Assembly: GCF_900188295.1 (NCBI RefSeq)
Contig: NZ_FZNM01000017.1
Coordinates: 1 to 64,000 of the forward strand
Direction: 5' to 3'
From: Paracoccus sediminis
GTDB lineage: Bacteria > Pseudomonadota > Alphaproteobacteria > Rhodobacterales > Rhodobacteraceae
Length of the DNA: 64,000 bases
Position 1 is the stretch's first letter; the number at the start of each line of letters is the position of its first letter. The position numbers and the translations under genes are program-made. The notes under the pieces were generated by a model. That model saw only the letters and a list, made by a program, of their open reading frames with translations, was not told the origin of the DNA and searched no databases. This document shows positions 32,963 through 40,813 of the stretch, piece after piece.

Positions 32963-34387
32963 GTGACCGATCCGCAGATCGCCTTGTTCATGCTTGGCAT
33001 CTTCATCTTCTGTGTGTTCCTGGGCTTTCCCATCGCCTTTACGCTGATGGCGATCGGCATCGGGTTCGGCTATTACGCCTATTACGATCCCGGACGCATG
33101 TGGCGGTCCTTCAATCGACTGGAGGAGGATGCGGGCCTGTGGGATTCCGTGTCCCTGTGGATCGAGGGGTTGTACAACAACCGCATCTTCGACCTGTTCG
33201 TGAACCAGACCTATACGGTCATCTCGAACGAGGTGCTGACCGCGATCCCCTTGTTCCTGTTCATGGGATACATCGTCGAACGCGCCAACATCGTGGACAA
33301 GCTGTTCAGCACGCTGGCGGTGGCCACGCGCAACCTGCCCGGCGCGCTTGGGGTGGCGGCGCTCATCACCTGCGCGCTGTTCGCAACCGCCACGGGGATC
33401 GTGGGGGCGGTCGTCACGCTGATGGGCCTGCTGGCGCTGCCGCAGATGCTGAAGATGCGCTATAACCACAGCTTCGCGGCGGGTATCATCTGCGCGGGCG
33501 GAACCCTGGGCATCCTCATCCCGCCCTCGATCATGCTGATCGTCTATGCCGCCGCATCCGGCGTGTCGATCGTGCGTCTGTACGCGGCGGCGCTGTTGCC
33601 GGGCCTGGTTCTGGTCGGCCTGTATTTCGTCTATATCGTGACGCGCGCGATCCTGAACCCGTCGCTGGCCCCCAAGCCTACCGAAGCCGAGGTGCCCAGC
33701 GTGCCGTTCGGCAAGCTGATGTGGATGCTGGCCACCAGCTTTCTGCCGCTGGCCATCCTGATCCTGGCGGTGCTGGGATCGATCTTGTTCGGCCTAGCCA
33801 CCCCGACCGAGGCCGCGTCCATCGGCGCCCTGGGCGGCATCCTGCTGGCCATCGCCTATCGCGCCATGACCTTTGACCGGCTGCGCGAAAGCGTCTATCT
33901 GACGGTCCGCACCACGGCCATGGTCTGCTGGCTGTTCGTGGGATCCTATACCTTTTCGGCGGTGTTCAGCTATCTGGGCGGGGAACAGGTCATCGCGGAA
34001 TTCGTGCAAAGCCTGGATCTGACGCCGATCCAGTTCCTGCTGATCGCACAGCTTATCATCTTCCTGCTGGGCTGGCCGCTGGAATGGTCGGAAATCATCA
34101 TCATCTTCGTGCCGATCTTCCTGCCGCTGCTGCCGCTGTTCGGGATCGACCCGCTGTTCTTCGGGGTGCTGGTGGCCTTGAACCTGCAAACCAGCTTCCT
34201 GACACCTCCCATGGCGATGAGCGCCTATTACCTCAAGGGCATCGCGCCACCCAGCATGAAGCTGACCGAGATCTTCGCGGGCGTGCTGCCCTATTGCGGT
34301 CTGGTGCTGATCGCCATGCTGCTGATGTACACCTTTCCGCAGATCGTGTTCAGCCTGCCGGATGCCGTCTATGGCCCGTCGCGCTGA
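32963..34387 (+). CDS. TRAP transporter large permease subunit (DctM family)
   Basis: A 474-residue Na+- or H+-coupled transport subunit with about 12 membrane segments. DctM signatures are GFPIAFTLMAIGIGFGYY, the cytoplasmic ALPQMLKMRYNHSFAAGIICAGGTLGILIPPS region shown in two parts, and FLTPPMAMSAYYLKGIAPP near the C-terminus. The GTG at 32963 is chosen over a TTG at 32948 because TTGGAG then serves as the ribosome site. It overlaps the amidase gene by 17 nt. Confidence 0.92.
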   Translation: MTDPQIALFMLGIFIFCVFLGFPIAFTLMAIGIGFGYYAYYDPGRMWRSFNRLEEDAGLWDSVSLWIEGLYNNRIFDLFVNQTYTVISNEVLTAIPLFLFMGYIVERANIVDKLFSTLAVATRNLPGALGVAALITCALFATATGIVGAVVTLMGLLALPQMLKMRYNHSFAAGIICAGGTLGILIPPSIMLIVYAAASGVSIVRLYAAALLPGLVLVGLYFVYIVTRAILNPSLAPKPTEAEVPSVPFGKLMWMLATSFLPLAILILAVLGSILFGLATPTEAASIGALGGILLAIAYRAMTFDRLRESVYLTVRTTAMVCWLFVGSYTFSAVFSYLGGEQVIAEFVQSLDLTPIQFLLIAQLIIFLLGWPLEWSEIIIIFVPIFLPLLPLFGIDPLFFGVLVALNLQTSFLTPPMAMSAYYLKGIAPPSMKLTEIFAGVLPYCGLVLIAMLLMYTFPQIVFSLPDAVYGPSR

Positions 34388-35729
34388 CGGTCAGGCCGTG
34401 CTGGGGCTGGAGGCGATCGAGATGCGCGACCGCCTGGCCACGGGCGCGCTGAAGGCCGTCGATCTGGTCCGGGCCTGCCTGGACCGGATCGCCGAACTGG
34501 AACCCCGGATCGGCGCCTGGGCCTGGATCGACGAAGGCCACGCCCTGGCGCAGGCGCAGCGGCTGGACCAGTGGCGCCAGTCCGGGCGCCCGCTGGGTCC
34601 GTTGCACGGCCTGCCGGTCGGTCTGAAGGACATCATCGACACCAAGGGCATCCCGACCGAAAACGGCACCCCCATCGACGCGGGACGCGTCCCCACCGAG
34701 GACGCCTGGATCGTCGCCCGGCTGCGCGCGGCGGGCGCGATCATCCTGGGCAAGACGGTCACGACCGAAGGCGCGTTCCTGCATCCGGGCAAGACCCGAA
34801 ACCCGCACGACCCGGACCATACGCCGGGCGGATCGTCGCAGGGTTCGGCGGCGGCGGTCGCGGCGGGCATGGTGCCGCTGGCGGTGGGCACGCAGACCGG
34901 CGGATCGGTGATCCGCCCGGCGGCCTTTTGCGGCATCGTGGGGATGAAACCCAGCTTCGGGGCGATCCCCCGGACGGGCATCCTGATGCAGTCGCCCACG
35001 CTGGATACCGTGGGCGTCTTTGCCCGCAGCGTCGCCGACTGCGCCCTGCTGGCCGAGGTTCTGGCCGGCCACGATCCCGCCGATCCCGCGACCCAGCCGC
35101 TGCCTCCGCCGCGCCTGCTGGACACGGCCTTGTCGGCCCCGCCCGTCATCCCGGTCTTCGCCTTTCTGAAACCGCCCGGCTGGGACCGGGCCGATTCCCA
35201 GACCACCGCTGCCGTGCAGGAACTGTCCACCCTGCTGGGCGATCAGTGCTTCGAGGTGGAGGTTCCCGGCCTGGACGACGCCGCTGCGATCCGCAGGCGG
35301 ATCAATGTCGCCGAAATGGCCAAATGCTATCACGCCCTGGAACGGCGCGGGCGGGACCGGATGTCGGATGTGCTGCGCACGGCCATGGACGAAGGCAAAG
35401 CGGTGCTGGCGCGCGACTACATCGCGGCGCTCGACTGGCGGGCGGTCCTGAACGGGGGGATGGAGCCGGTCTTTGCGCGGTGCGACGCGATCCTGTGCCC
35501 GGCGGCGCCGGGGCCTGCGCCGCGCGGGCTGGCGGATACGGGCGATGCGATCTTCAACGGGCTGTGGACGCTGACCGGGATGCCTGCGGTCACGCTGCCG
35601 GTGTTCAGGGCCGAAAACGGCCTGCCGATGGGCATCCAGCTGGTCGGGCGGCGCGGCGACGACGCGCGGCTGTTGCGCACGGCCCGCTGGTTGGCGGCCC
35701 ATCTCGAAACTCTGGAAGCCGAAGGATGA
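34371..35729 (+). CDS. Amidase-signature family hydrolase
   Basis: A 452-residue amidase with the Ser-cisSer-Lys triad. The Lys is in GLPVGLKDIIDTKGIPTENG, the cis-Ser in TPGGSSQGSAAAVAAGMVPLA shown here only in part, and the nucleophile Ser in GTQTGGSVIRPAAFCG. The start lies inside the end of dctM, so the enzyme is co-expressed with the TRAP transporter and probably hydrolyses the imported amide or carbamoyl compound. The specific substrate cannot be read. A slightly earlier start (34362) is possible. Confidence 0.85.
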   Translation: MARRADGQAVLGLEAIEMRDRLATGALKAVDLVRACLDRIAELEPRIGAWAWIDEGHALAQAQRLDQWRQSGRPLGPLHGLPVGLKDIIDTKGIPTENGTPIDAGRVPTEDAWIVARLRAAGAIILGKTVTTEGAFLHPGKTRNPHDPDHTPGGSSQGSAAAVAAGMVPLAVGTQTGGSVIRPAAFCGIVGMKPSFGAIPRTGILMQSPTLDTVGVFARSVADCALLAEVLAGHDPADPATQPLPPPRLLDTALSAPPVIPVFAFLKPPGWDRADSQTTAAVQELSTLLGDQCFEVEVPGLDDAAAIRRRINVAEMAKCYHALERRGRDRMSDVLRTAMDEGKAVLARDYIAALDWRAVLNGGMEPVFARCDAILCPAAPGPAPRGLADTGDAIFNGLWTLTGMPAVTLPVFRAENGLPMGIQLVGRRGDDARLLRTARWLAAHLETLEAEG

Positions 35730-35733
35730 CATC

Positions 35734-35901
35734 ATGAACCTGATTATGGCCGTCCTGGCCTTCATTACGCTGGTGGCGTTCCTGGCCATCCTGGTGATCC
35801 ACGTTCCTCGGGTGGATCTGATCGGCGTCGTCGCCGTCACGGTGGCCCTTGCCGCCTGGGATCTGGTCACGACCTTCCGGCCACGCGGCAAATCCCGCTG
35901 A
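35734..35901 (+). CDS. Small membrane protein of the TRAP-amidase operon
   Basis: A 55-residue protein with two hydrophobic stretches, residues 3-22 and 28-44, separated by HVPRVDLIG, and a basic tail RPRGKSR. GAAGGA ending 7 nt before the ATG is a good ribosome site. It begins 4 nt after the amidase stop, so it looks like a genuine fifth gene of the operon. No family is recognised. It could be an accessory subunit of the transporter or a membrane anchor for the amidase; both are guesses. Confidence 0.6.
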   Translation: MNLIMAVLAFITLVAFLAILVIHVPRVDLIGVVAVTVALAAWDLVTTFRPRGKSR

Positions 35902-35992
35902 CCGGCGCCGTCTGTGCCCCGCGCAAGCCGCTGGCATGGCGCCGGGATCGGGCGTAGGATGATGGCCTGCGCAGGCAGGTGCGGAGTGTGTC

Positions 35993-36388
35993 ATGCAGTT
36001 CGATTCCAGCCAGGTTACGGTGATGCTGCCGGTGGTCGATCTTGACCGGGCGCGGGCCTTTTACGAAGGGGCGCTGGCGCTGCCCGCGGGCACCCAACAG
36101 CGCGACGGCAAGGTGGTCTATCGCTGCGGCGGAACCAGGATCGCGCTGTTTCCCAAGGATGCGGGAACCAGGGCCGACCACACCGCCCTCAGCTTTCAGG
36201 TGGCCGACATCCGTGCCGCCATCGAGGAACTTGAGGCCCGTGGGGTAGTGTTTGCCGATTACGACCTGCCGGGGCTGAAGACGTCCGATCACGTCTGCCT
36301 GCTGGGGTCGGAAAAGGCCGCCTGGTTCAGCGACCCGGAGGGCAACATCCTGTGCCTGCACGAAGACCTTTCCGACCCCACCGGATGA
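35993..36388 (+). CDS. VOC-family (glyoxalase/bleomycin-resistance fold) protein
   Basis: A 131-residue protein of the vicinal oxygen chelate superfamily with the typical beta-alpha-beta-beta-beta repeats. It starts VTVMLPVVDLDRARAFYEGAL, has DHTALSFQVADIRAAIEELEARGV in the middle (given in part), and ends AAWFSDPEGNILCLHED with the metal-ligand Glu pattern. The first metal His of glyoxalase I is absent. The reaction is unknown. It follows the TRAP operon by 91 nt and is convergent with the DUF5706-like gene. Confidence 0.75.
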   Translation: MQFDSSQVTVMLPVVDLDRARAFYEGALALPAGTQQRDGKVVYRCGGTRIALFPKDAGTRADHTALSFQVADIRAAIEELEARGVVFADYDLPGLKTSDHVCLLGSEKAAWFSDPEGNILCLHEDLSDPTG

Positions 36389-36407
36389 TTGTTCCGGCGC
36401 GGCAAGA

Positions 36408-36959
36408 TCAGCCCGGCGGGCCTGCCGCCAGCAACAGAACATAACAGGCAAGCCAGACCATCAGTCCGCGGAACGCCAGGCCCACCAGGCGGAACTTGCG
36501 CCGTGCCAGGGTGGCCAGGTTTTCGACGTTGCGGGCGTATTCGTCGAACAGGAACACCGCATCGCCCGCGTCGCGCGCGGCCAGCAGGCGGCGGCCCTGG
36601 TCCGGCCATGCGCCCCAGAACAGCGACGTTCCCTGGGCCAGCTTGCGCGGCAAGACCACGCCCAGCGCCGAAAACAGCGTCAGCAGGACCGCCAGTGCCA
36701 TGACCCCCGTGATCGCCGCTTGAACGGGCGTGGCATCGCGATAGGCCGCCAGCGAAAAGACGTCGCGCCCTTCCGCCGAGGCCAGCAGAAAGGCGACCAT
36801 GAAGGTGAACAGATAGGCGGCCTTCTGGTCGGCCGTCTTTATCTGGTCGTAAAAGACGTCGTTGACCTTCTTGAGGTGTTCCCAATAGGGATCGGCGCCC
36901 GCGGGGGCCTCGGGCAGGTTGTCCGCCCCCGGCGCATCCGGTCCCGGAGCGTCGGGCAT
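36408..36959 (-). CDS. Membrane protein resembling Pycsar effectors (DUF5706-like)
   Basis: A 183-residue protein. A Pro/Ala/Asp-rich head (1-24) is followed by WEHLKKVNDVFYDQIKTADQ, a DxKA-type block (D44, K47 region) entering a membrane helix at 47-61. A second helix lies near 80-104. The segment VENLATLARRKFRLVGLAFR (145-164) leads into a last helix at 163-178. This spacing and the two motifs resemble the DUF5706 'Pycsar effector' membrane family (PycTM). The ATG at 36959 has a poor ribosome site; an in-frame ATG at 37019 is also possible. It diverges from the FecR-TPR gene, with a class III cyclase farther down. The family call is by eye and a defence role is only an inference. Confidence 0.55.
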   Translation of the reverse strand: MPDAPGPDAPGADNLPEAPAGADPYWEHLKKVNDVFYDQIKTADQKAAYLFTFMVAFLLASAEGRDVFSLAAYRDATPVQAAITGVMALAVLLTLFSALGVVLPRKLAQGTSLFWGAWPDQGRRLLAARDAGDAVFLFDEYARNVENLATLARRKFRLVGLAFRGLMVWLACYVLLLAAGPPG

Positions 36960-37131
36960 GGGTTCGGATTTCACCGGCGCACCTGCTGAAACTGCAACAT
37001 TCCGACCAGACCTTACCATGCCCCCGGACGGCGCGGCAACCGTGTCCCATCGTCGAACTGGCGGCTTGACCCATGGCGCGGCCGACCGGATAACAGGACA
37101 GGTCGGGTCGTTTTCTTCGGGATCCCTGTTC

Positions 37132-40100
37132 ATGCGTATGCGACTGCCCTGGCATGTGGCCGCGGTCTGTCTGCTGGCCGGTCCGGCCCTCGCGGAACCG
37201 ATGCTTCGCAGCGCAACCCCTGCGGGATCCGTGATTGCCCGCAAGTCCGGCGAGGAGGTGCGCTTCATCGATCTGGCGGGCTGGACGGCCGTGGAACTGG
37301 CCCAGGATCTGCTGGCGGGGGACGTGTTGCGGACCAATGCGACAGGTAATCTTGCGGTGATGTTCGCGGACCGCACGCAGATGCGGCTGGCGCGGAACAC
37401 CACGATCATCGTCAAGTCCGTGGGCGCGGCGGCCGACAGCGTGTTCGAATTGCAGCGGGGAACCCTGTGGGGCCGGGCCGCGCGTGGCGGGCTGGGCCTG
37501 ACCGTCGAAACCCCGGCGGCGGCGGCGGCGGTCCGGGGCACCGACTTTGCCCTGACGGTTGATGGCGACCGCACCGTGCTGACCGTTCTGGAGGGGATCG
37601 TCGCCCTCGGCAACCCGCAAGGCACGGTCACGGTCCGCCAAGGCGAGGCCGCCGCCGCCCGCATCGGCGAGGCGCCCGCCAGGATCGTCATCACCGACCC
37701 GTCGGACCGCGAACAGATGCTGACCTATCTATCGCTGCGTTCGGCCTTTTTCGCGCTGACCCCGTCGCCCTTCCCCCATGCCGTCCTGAGAGCCGAGCGC
37801 GACCGCCTTGCGGACCTGCCGCCGGGGGCGCGCAGCCCCGCCGATCACGTCGCCGCGGCCGAGGTAGCCTTTGCGCTTGACGGTGCCGCCGCCGCGCGGA
37901 CGGCGCTGGCGCTGGCCCGCGCGCGGGTCGCGCGGCTGGATCTGGTCGCGCGGCTGGATCTGGTCGAGGGTCTGATCGCCGCGAACGACCGCCGCTATGG
38001 CGACGCGCAGCGGCTGTTGGCGGCGGCGGTGCCGGGACTGGACGCCGACCGCCGGGCCGTGGCCGATCACGCGGCCTATTTCGCCCGCGCCCTGGCCGAC
38101 CCCACCCGTGTCGAAACGCCCCCGGCCGTTTCCGGAACGCCGTCGGGCGCGCTTGGCCGCGCCTATTTGCAGGCGGTGCTGCTGGACATTCCCGCCGCGC
38201 TGGACGACCTGGCGACGGCCGAGGCGCGCTTTCCCGACCAGGCGATCCTGCCTGCCGCCCGCGCGCGGCTGGCCATGCTGGTCGATGACCGCCCCCAGGC
38301 GCGGGCGGCCATCGCGCGGGCGCTGGCCATCGATCCGAACGATCCGACCGCCCTGGAGGCCCAGGCTGTCTATCTGTCGGATTTCGAAGGCCGTCACGCC
38401 GAGGCCCTGTCCGCTCTGCGTCGGGCGGTCGCCAACGCTCCGGGCGTGGCGTCGCTGTGGAACCAGATCGGGCTGGTGCAGGCCACACGGGGCGCCAACC
38501 GCGAGGCCGAGGCGGCGCTGCGGCGCGCGATCGCGTTGCAGCCGATGGACCCGGTGGCCCATGCCAATCTTGCCTTTCTTTACCTGGATCAGGACCGCCC
38601 GGCCGAGGCCAAGCCGCTGATCGACCGTGCCCTGGCCCTGGATCCCGCCTTTGACGTGGCGCTGTTCGCGCGGGGCCGCTGGAACCTTCAACGGGGCGAT
38701 GTCGCCGCCGCGCAGGACGACCTGCTGGCGGGTTCGACGGCCAACCCCGCCTATTCCCAGGGTCTTCTGCTGTTGGCCGCCGCCCATATCGCCGCCGGAG
38801 AACGCGACCTGGCGCAACAGGCGCTTGACAACGCCGACCGGCTGGACCCGGACGACCCGGTGGCGGCGCAGGCCGCGGCCTCGCTGGCCATCGACGACTA
38901 TCGGGCCGACCAGGCCATCGCGGCCGCGCAATCGGCCATGCGCCGCGCACGGGCGCGGGGCGGCGATTTTGCCGGGGCCGAGGCGAACCGCACCGAAGGG
39001 TCGCTGCTGAACCAGGCGTTCCGGCTGCAAGGGCTGGAGGCCTGGGGACGATCCTATGGCGAGTCGGTGTTCGACCCCTTCGACGGCGCAAGCCTGATCG
39101 ACCAGGCGGTGTCGGGCAGCGTGCTTCCGGTCGCCTCGGATCTGAGCCATGGCGGGAACGTCGCCGAGCCGCTCCCCGACCCGTCGGGCTTTTCCGGCCT
39201 GTTCCAGGGGCTGCTGCTGTCGCCCGGCATCCTGGCGGGCCGCGAACGCGGCAACGACGTGGTGCGCCGTCCCTTCGTGGAAGCCACGCTGGGATTTGGA
39301 ACGGTCGTCACCGATGCCGAGGCCCGCAGCACCCGCAGCCTGGAATTGCAGGGATTCGGCAATCGTCCCGTTCCGGCCAGCGGCTATCTGCTGGTTGAAC
39401 AGGACGGGCTGGCGGACAGCCGCAGTTGGCGCGAACCCGGATCGGCGATCCCGCTGTCGCGATTCGATCTGGACGACCGCGTCAGGTCGGGGTTGGCCTA
39501 TGCGACGGCCAGCGTCACCCCCGACGACCGCGTCGTCTTCTACGCCCAGACGGCCCGCGACACATCCCGGATCGGCAATGGCCTGATCCTTGTGGACCAG
39601 CCGCTGCTGCCCTTTGACGCGATCCTGTTCGACCGCAGCCGCAACACCCGCCTGGATCGCGCAGGCCTGGGCTGGAGCCACAGCTTCGGCTGGCAGAACG
39701 TGGTCGAGGCGGCGGTTTTCGGGACGCGGGCCGAACAGCGGACGGGGGAAACCGGCCTTCTCGCCTCTCTGGCGGCGGGGGGAATCCTGGGCCTGCGCGA
39801 CATCACCGCCGACACGCGGCAAAGCACACGCATGGCGGCCCTTGGCTGGCGCCTGGGCCGCGGGCCATGGGTGCTGCGCGCCGGGGCCGAAGCGGGCCGC
39901 GTCACGGCATCGCGGTCCCGCAAGGACATCACCATCGTCGGCCCCCTCTCCAGCGTCACCCGCGACGGCCGCAGCCAGTCCTTTGATGCGGCGCGGGCCT
40001 GGGCCAACGTGAACGTGGATCTTCGTCCCGGCCTGTCGGCCGAGATGGGCGCGATTGCCCTGCGCCTTGACGGCGACCTGAACGTGTCCCGGCTGGATCC

Positions 40101-40803
40101 GCGCATCGGCGTTTCGTGGCGCCCGGCGGACGGGCACTGGCTGCGCGCGGCCTGGATCGCCGAAACCGCCGGCACCGGCGACACGACGCTGGCCCCGATC
40201 GGCATTCTGGCCATGCAGCCTGCCCGGATGCCCCTGGATCCCGGCGGGCACGCCGAAACCGCGATCCTGCGATGGGATGCGGAATGGACCGACCGTCTGT
40301 TCACGACGGTGGATGTGCAGCGCCAGCGGTTTACCGGCATTTCGGTCCCGATCCCGACCGGCCTTGACTGGATCGACGTGGCCGAAGGGCGGTTTGACCG
40401 GATCGCGGCCACCCTGAACTACAAGCTGCCGCAGGGGATCGGCCTTTTCGCGACGATCGCCCGGAACGAAAGCCGCAACGACGATCCCGCCAGTCCGACC
40501 TTTGGCAAGGCCCTGCCCTTCGTTCCCGACAGCGCAGCCCGTCTGGGCCTGACCTGGGTGCATCCGGCCAACATCCGCGCCACACTGTCGGCCATCTGGA
40601 TCGGGCCGCGGATCGGGGACGAGACCGGCGGGCGCGTGGACGGCGTGTGGACGGCCGATCTGGGGGCGGTCTGGGAATCCTCCGATCAGCGTTTCCTGGC
40701 CGAGCTGAACCTGTGGAACCTGCTGGACGAACCCTTCGAGGTCGCCCCCGGCATCCGAGGAGCGGGGCGGACCATCGAAGCCTCGCTTCGCATCCGGTTC
40801 TGA
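37132..40803 (+). CDS. FecR-domain/TPR/outer-membrane beta-barrel protein
   Basis: A 1223-residue envelope protein in three parts. A signal peptide (1-21, ending ALA) precedes a FecR-type domain at about 25-180 (GDVLRTNATGNLAVMFADRT and AAVRGTDFALTVDGDRTV). TPR-like helical repeats run from about 290 to 640 (for example NREAEAALRRAIALQPMDPVAHANLAFLYL, given in part). From about 740 the sequence is aromatic, Arg- and beta-rich, and ends EASLRIRF with a C-terminal Phe, as in outer-membrane barrels. The FecR part should be periplasmic. It is followed after 10 nt by a CHASE2-cyclase gene, so it may be the cyclase's sensor. The ATG at 37132 lacks a strong ribosome site. Confidence 0.75.
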   Translation: MRMRLPWHVAAVCLLAGPALAEPMLRSATPAGSVIARKSGEEVRFIDLAGWTAVELAQDLLAGDVLRTNATGNLAVMFADRTQMRLARNTTIIVKSVGAAADSVFELQRGTLWGRAARGGLGLTVETPAAAAAVRGTDFALTVDGDRTVLTVLEGIVALGNPQGTVTVRQGEAAAARIGEAPARIVITDPSDREQMLTYLSLRSAFFALTPSPFPHAVLRAERDRLADLPPGARSPADHVAAAEVAFALDGAAAARTALALARARVARLDLVARLDLVEGLIAANDRRYGDAQRLLAAAVPGLDADRRAVADHAAYFARALADPTRVETPPAVSGTPSGALGRAYLQAVLLDIPAALDDLATAEARFPDQAILPAARARLAMLVDDRPQARAAIARALAIDPNDPTALEAQAVYLSDFEGRHAEALSALRRAVANAPGVASLWNQIGLVQATRGANREAEAALRRAIALQPMDPVAHANLAFLYLDQDRPAEAKPLIDRALALDPAFDVALFARGRWNLQRGDVAAAQDDLLAGSTANPAYSQGLLLLAAAHIAAGERDLAQQALDNADRLDPDDPVAAQAAASLAIDDYRADQAIAAAQSAMRRARARGGDFAGAEANRTEGSLLNQAFRLQGLEAWGRSYGESVFDPFDGASLIDQAVSGSVLPVASDLSHGGNVAEPLPDPSGFSGLFQGLLLSPGILAGRERGNDVVRRPFVEATLGFGTVVTDAEARSTRSLELQGFGNRPVPASGYLLVEQDGLADSRSWREPGSAIPLSRFDLDDRVRSGLAYATASVTPDDRVVFYAQTARDTSRIGNGLILVDQPLLPFDAILFDRSRNTRLDRAGLGWSHSFGWQNVVEAAVFGTRAEQRTGETGLLASLAAGGILGLRDITADTRQSTRMAALGWRLGRGPWVLRAGAEAGRVTASRSRKDITIVGPLSSVTRDGRSQSFDAARAWANVNVDLRPGLSAEMGAIALRLDGDLNVSRLDPRIGVSWRPADGHWLRAAWIAETAGTGDTTLAPIGILAMQPARMPLDPGGHAETAILRWDAEWTDRLFTTVDVQRQRFTGISVPIPTGLDWIDVAEGRFDRIAATLNYKLPQGIGLFATIARNESRNDDPASPTFGKALPFVPDSAARLGLTWVHPANIRATLSAIWIGPRIGDETGGRVDGVWTADLGAVWESSDQRFLAELNLWNLLDEPFEVAPGIRGAGRTIEASLRIRF
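37927..37962 (+). repeat. Exact 18-bp tandem duplication inside the FecR-TPR gene
   Basis: Two perfect copies of GTCGCGCGGCTGGATCTG stand head to tail and encode VARLDL twice (residues 266-277). The repeat keeps the frame and could arise from recent slippage. Confidence 0.9.
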
Positions 40804-40813
40804 CGGTACCGGC

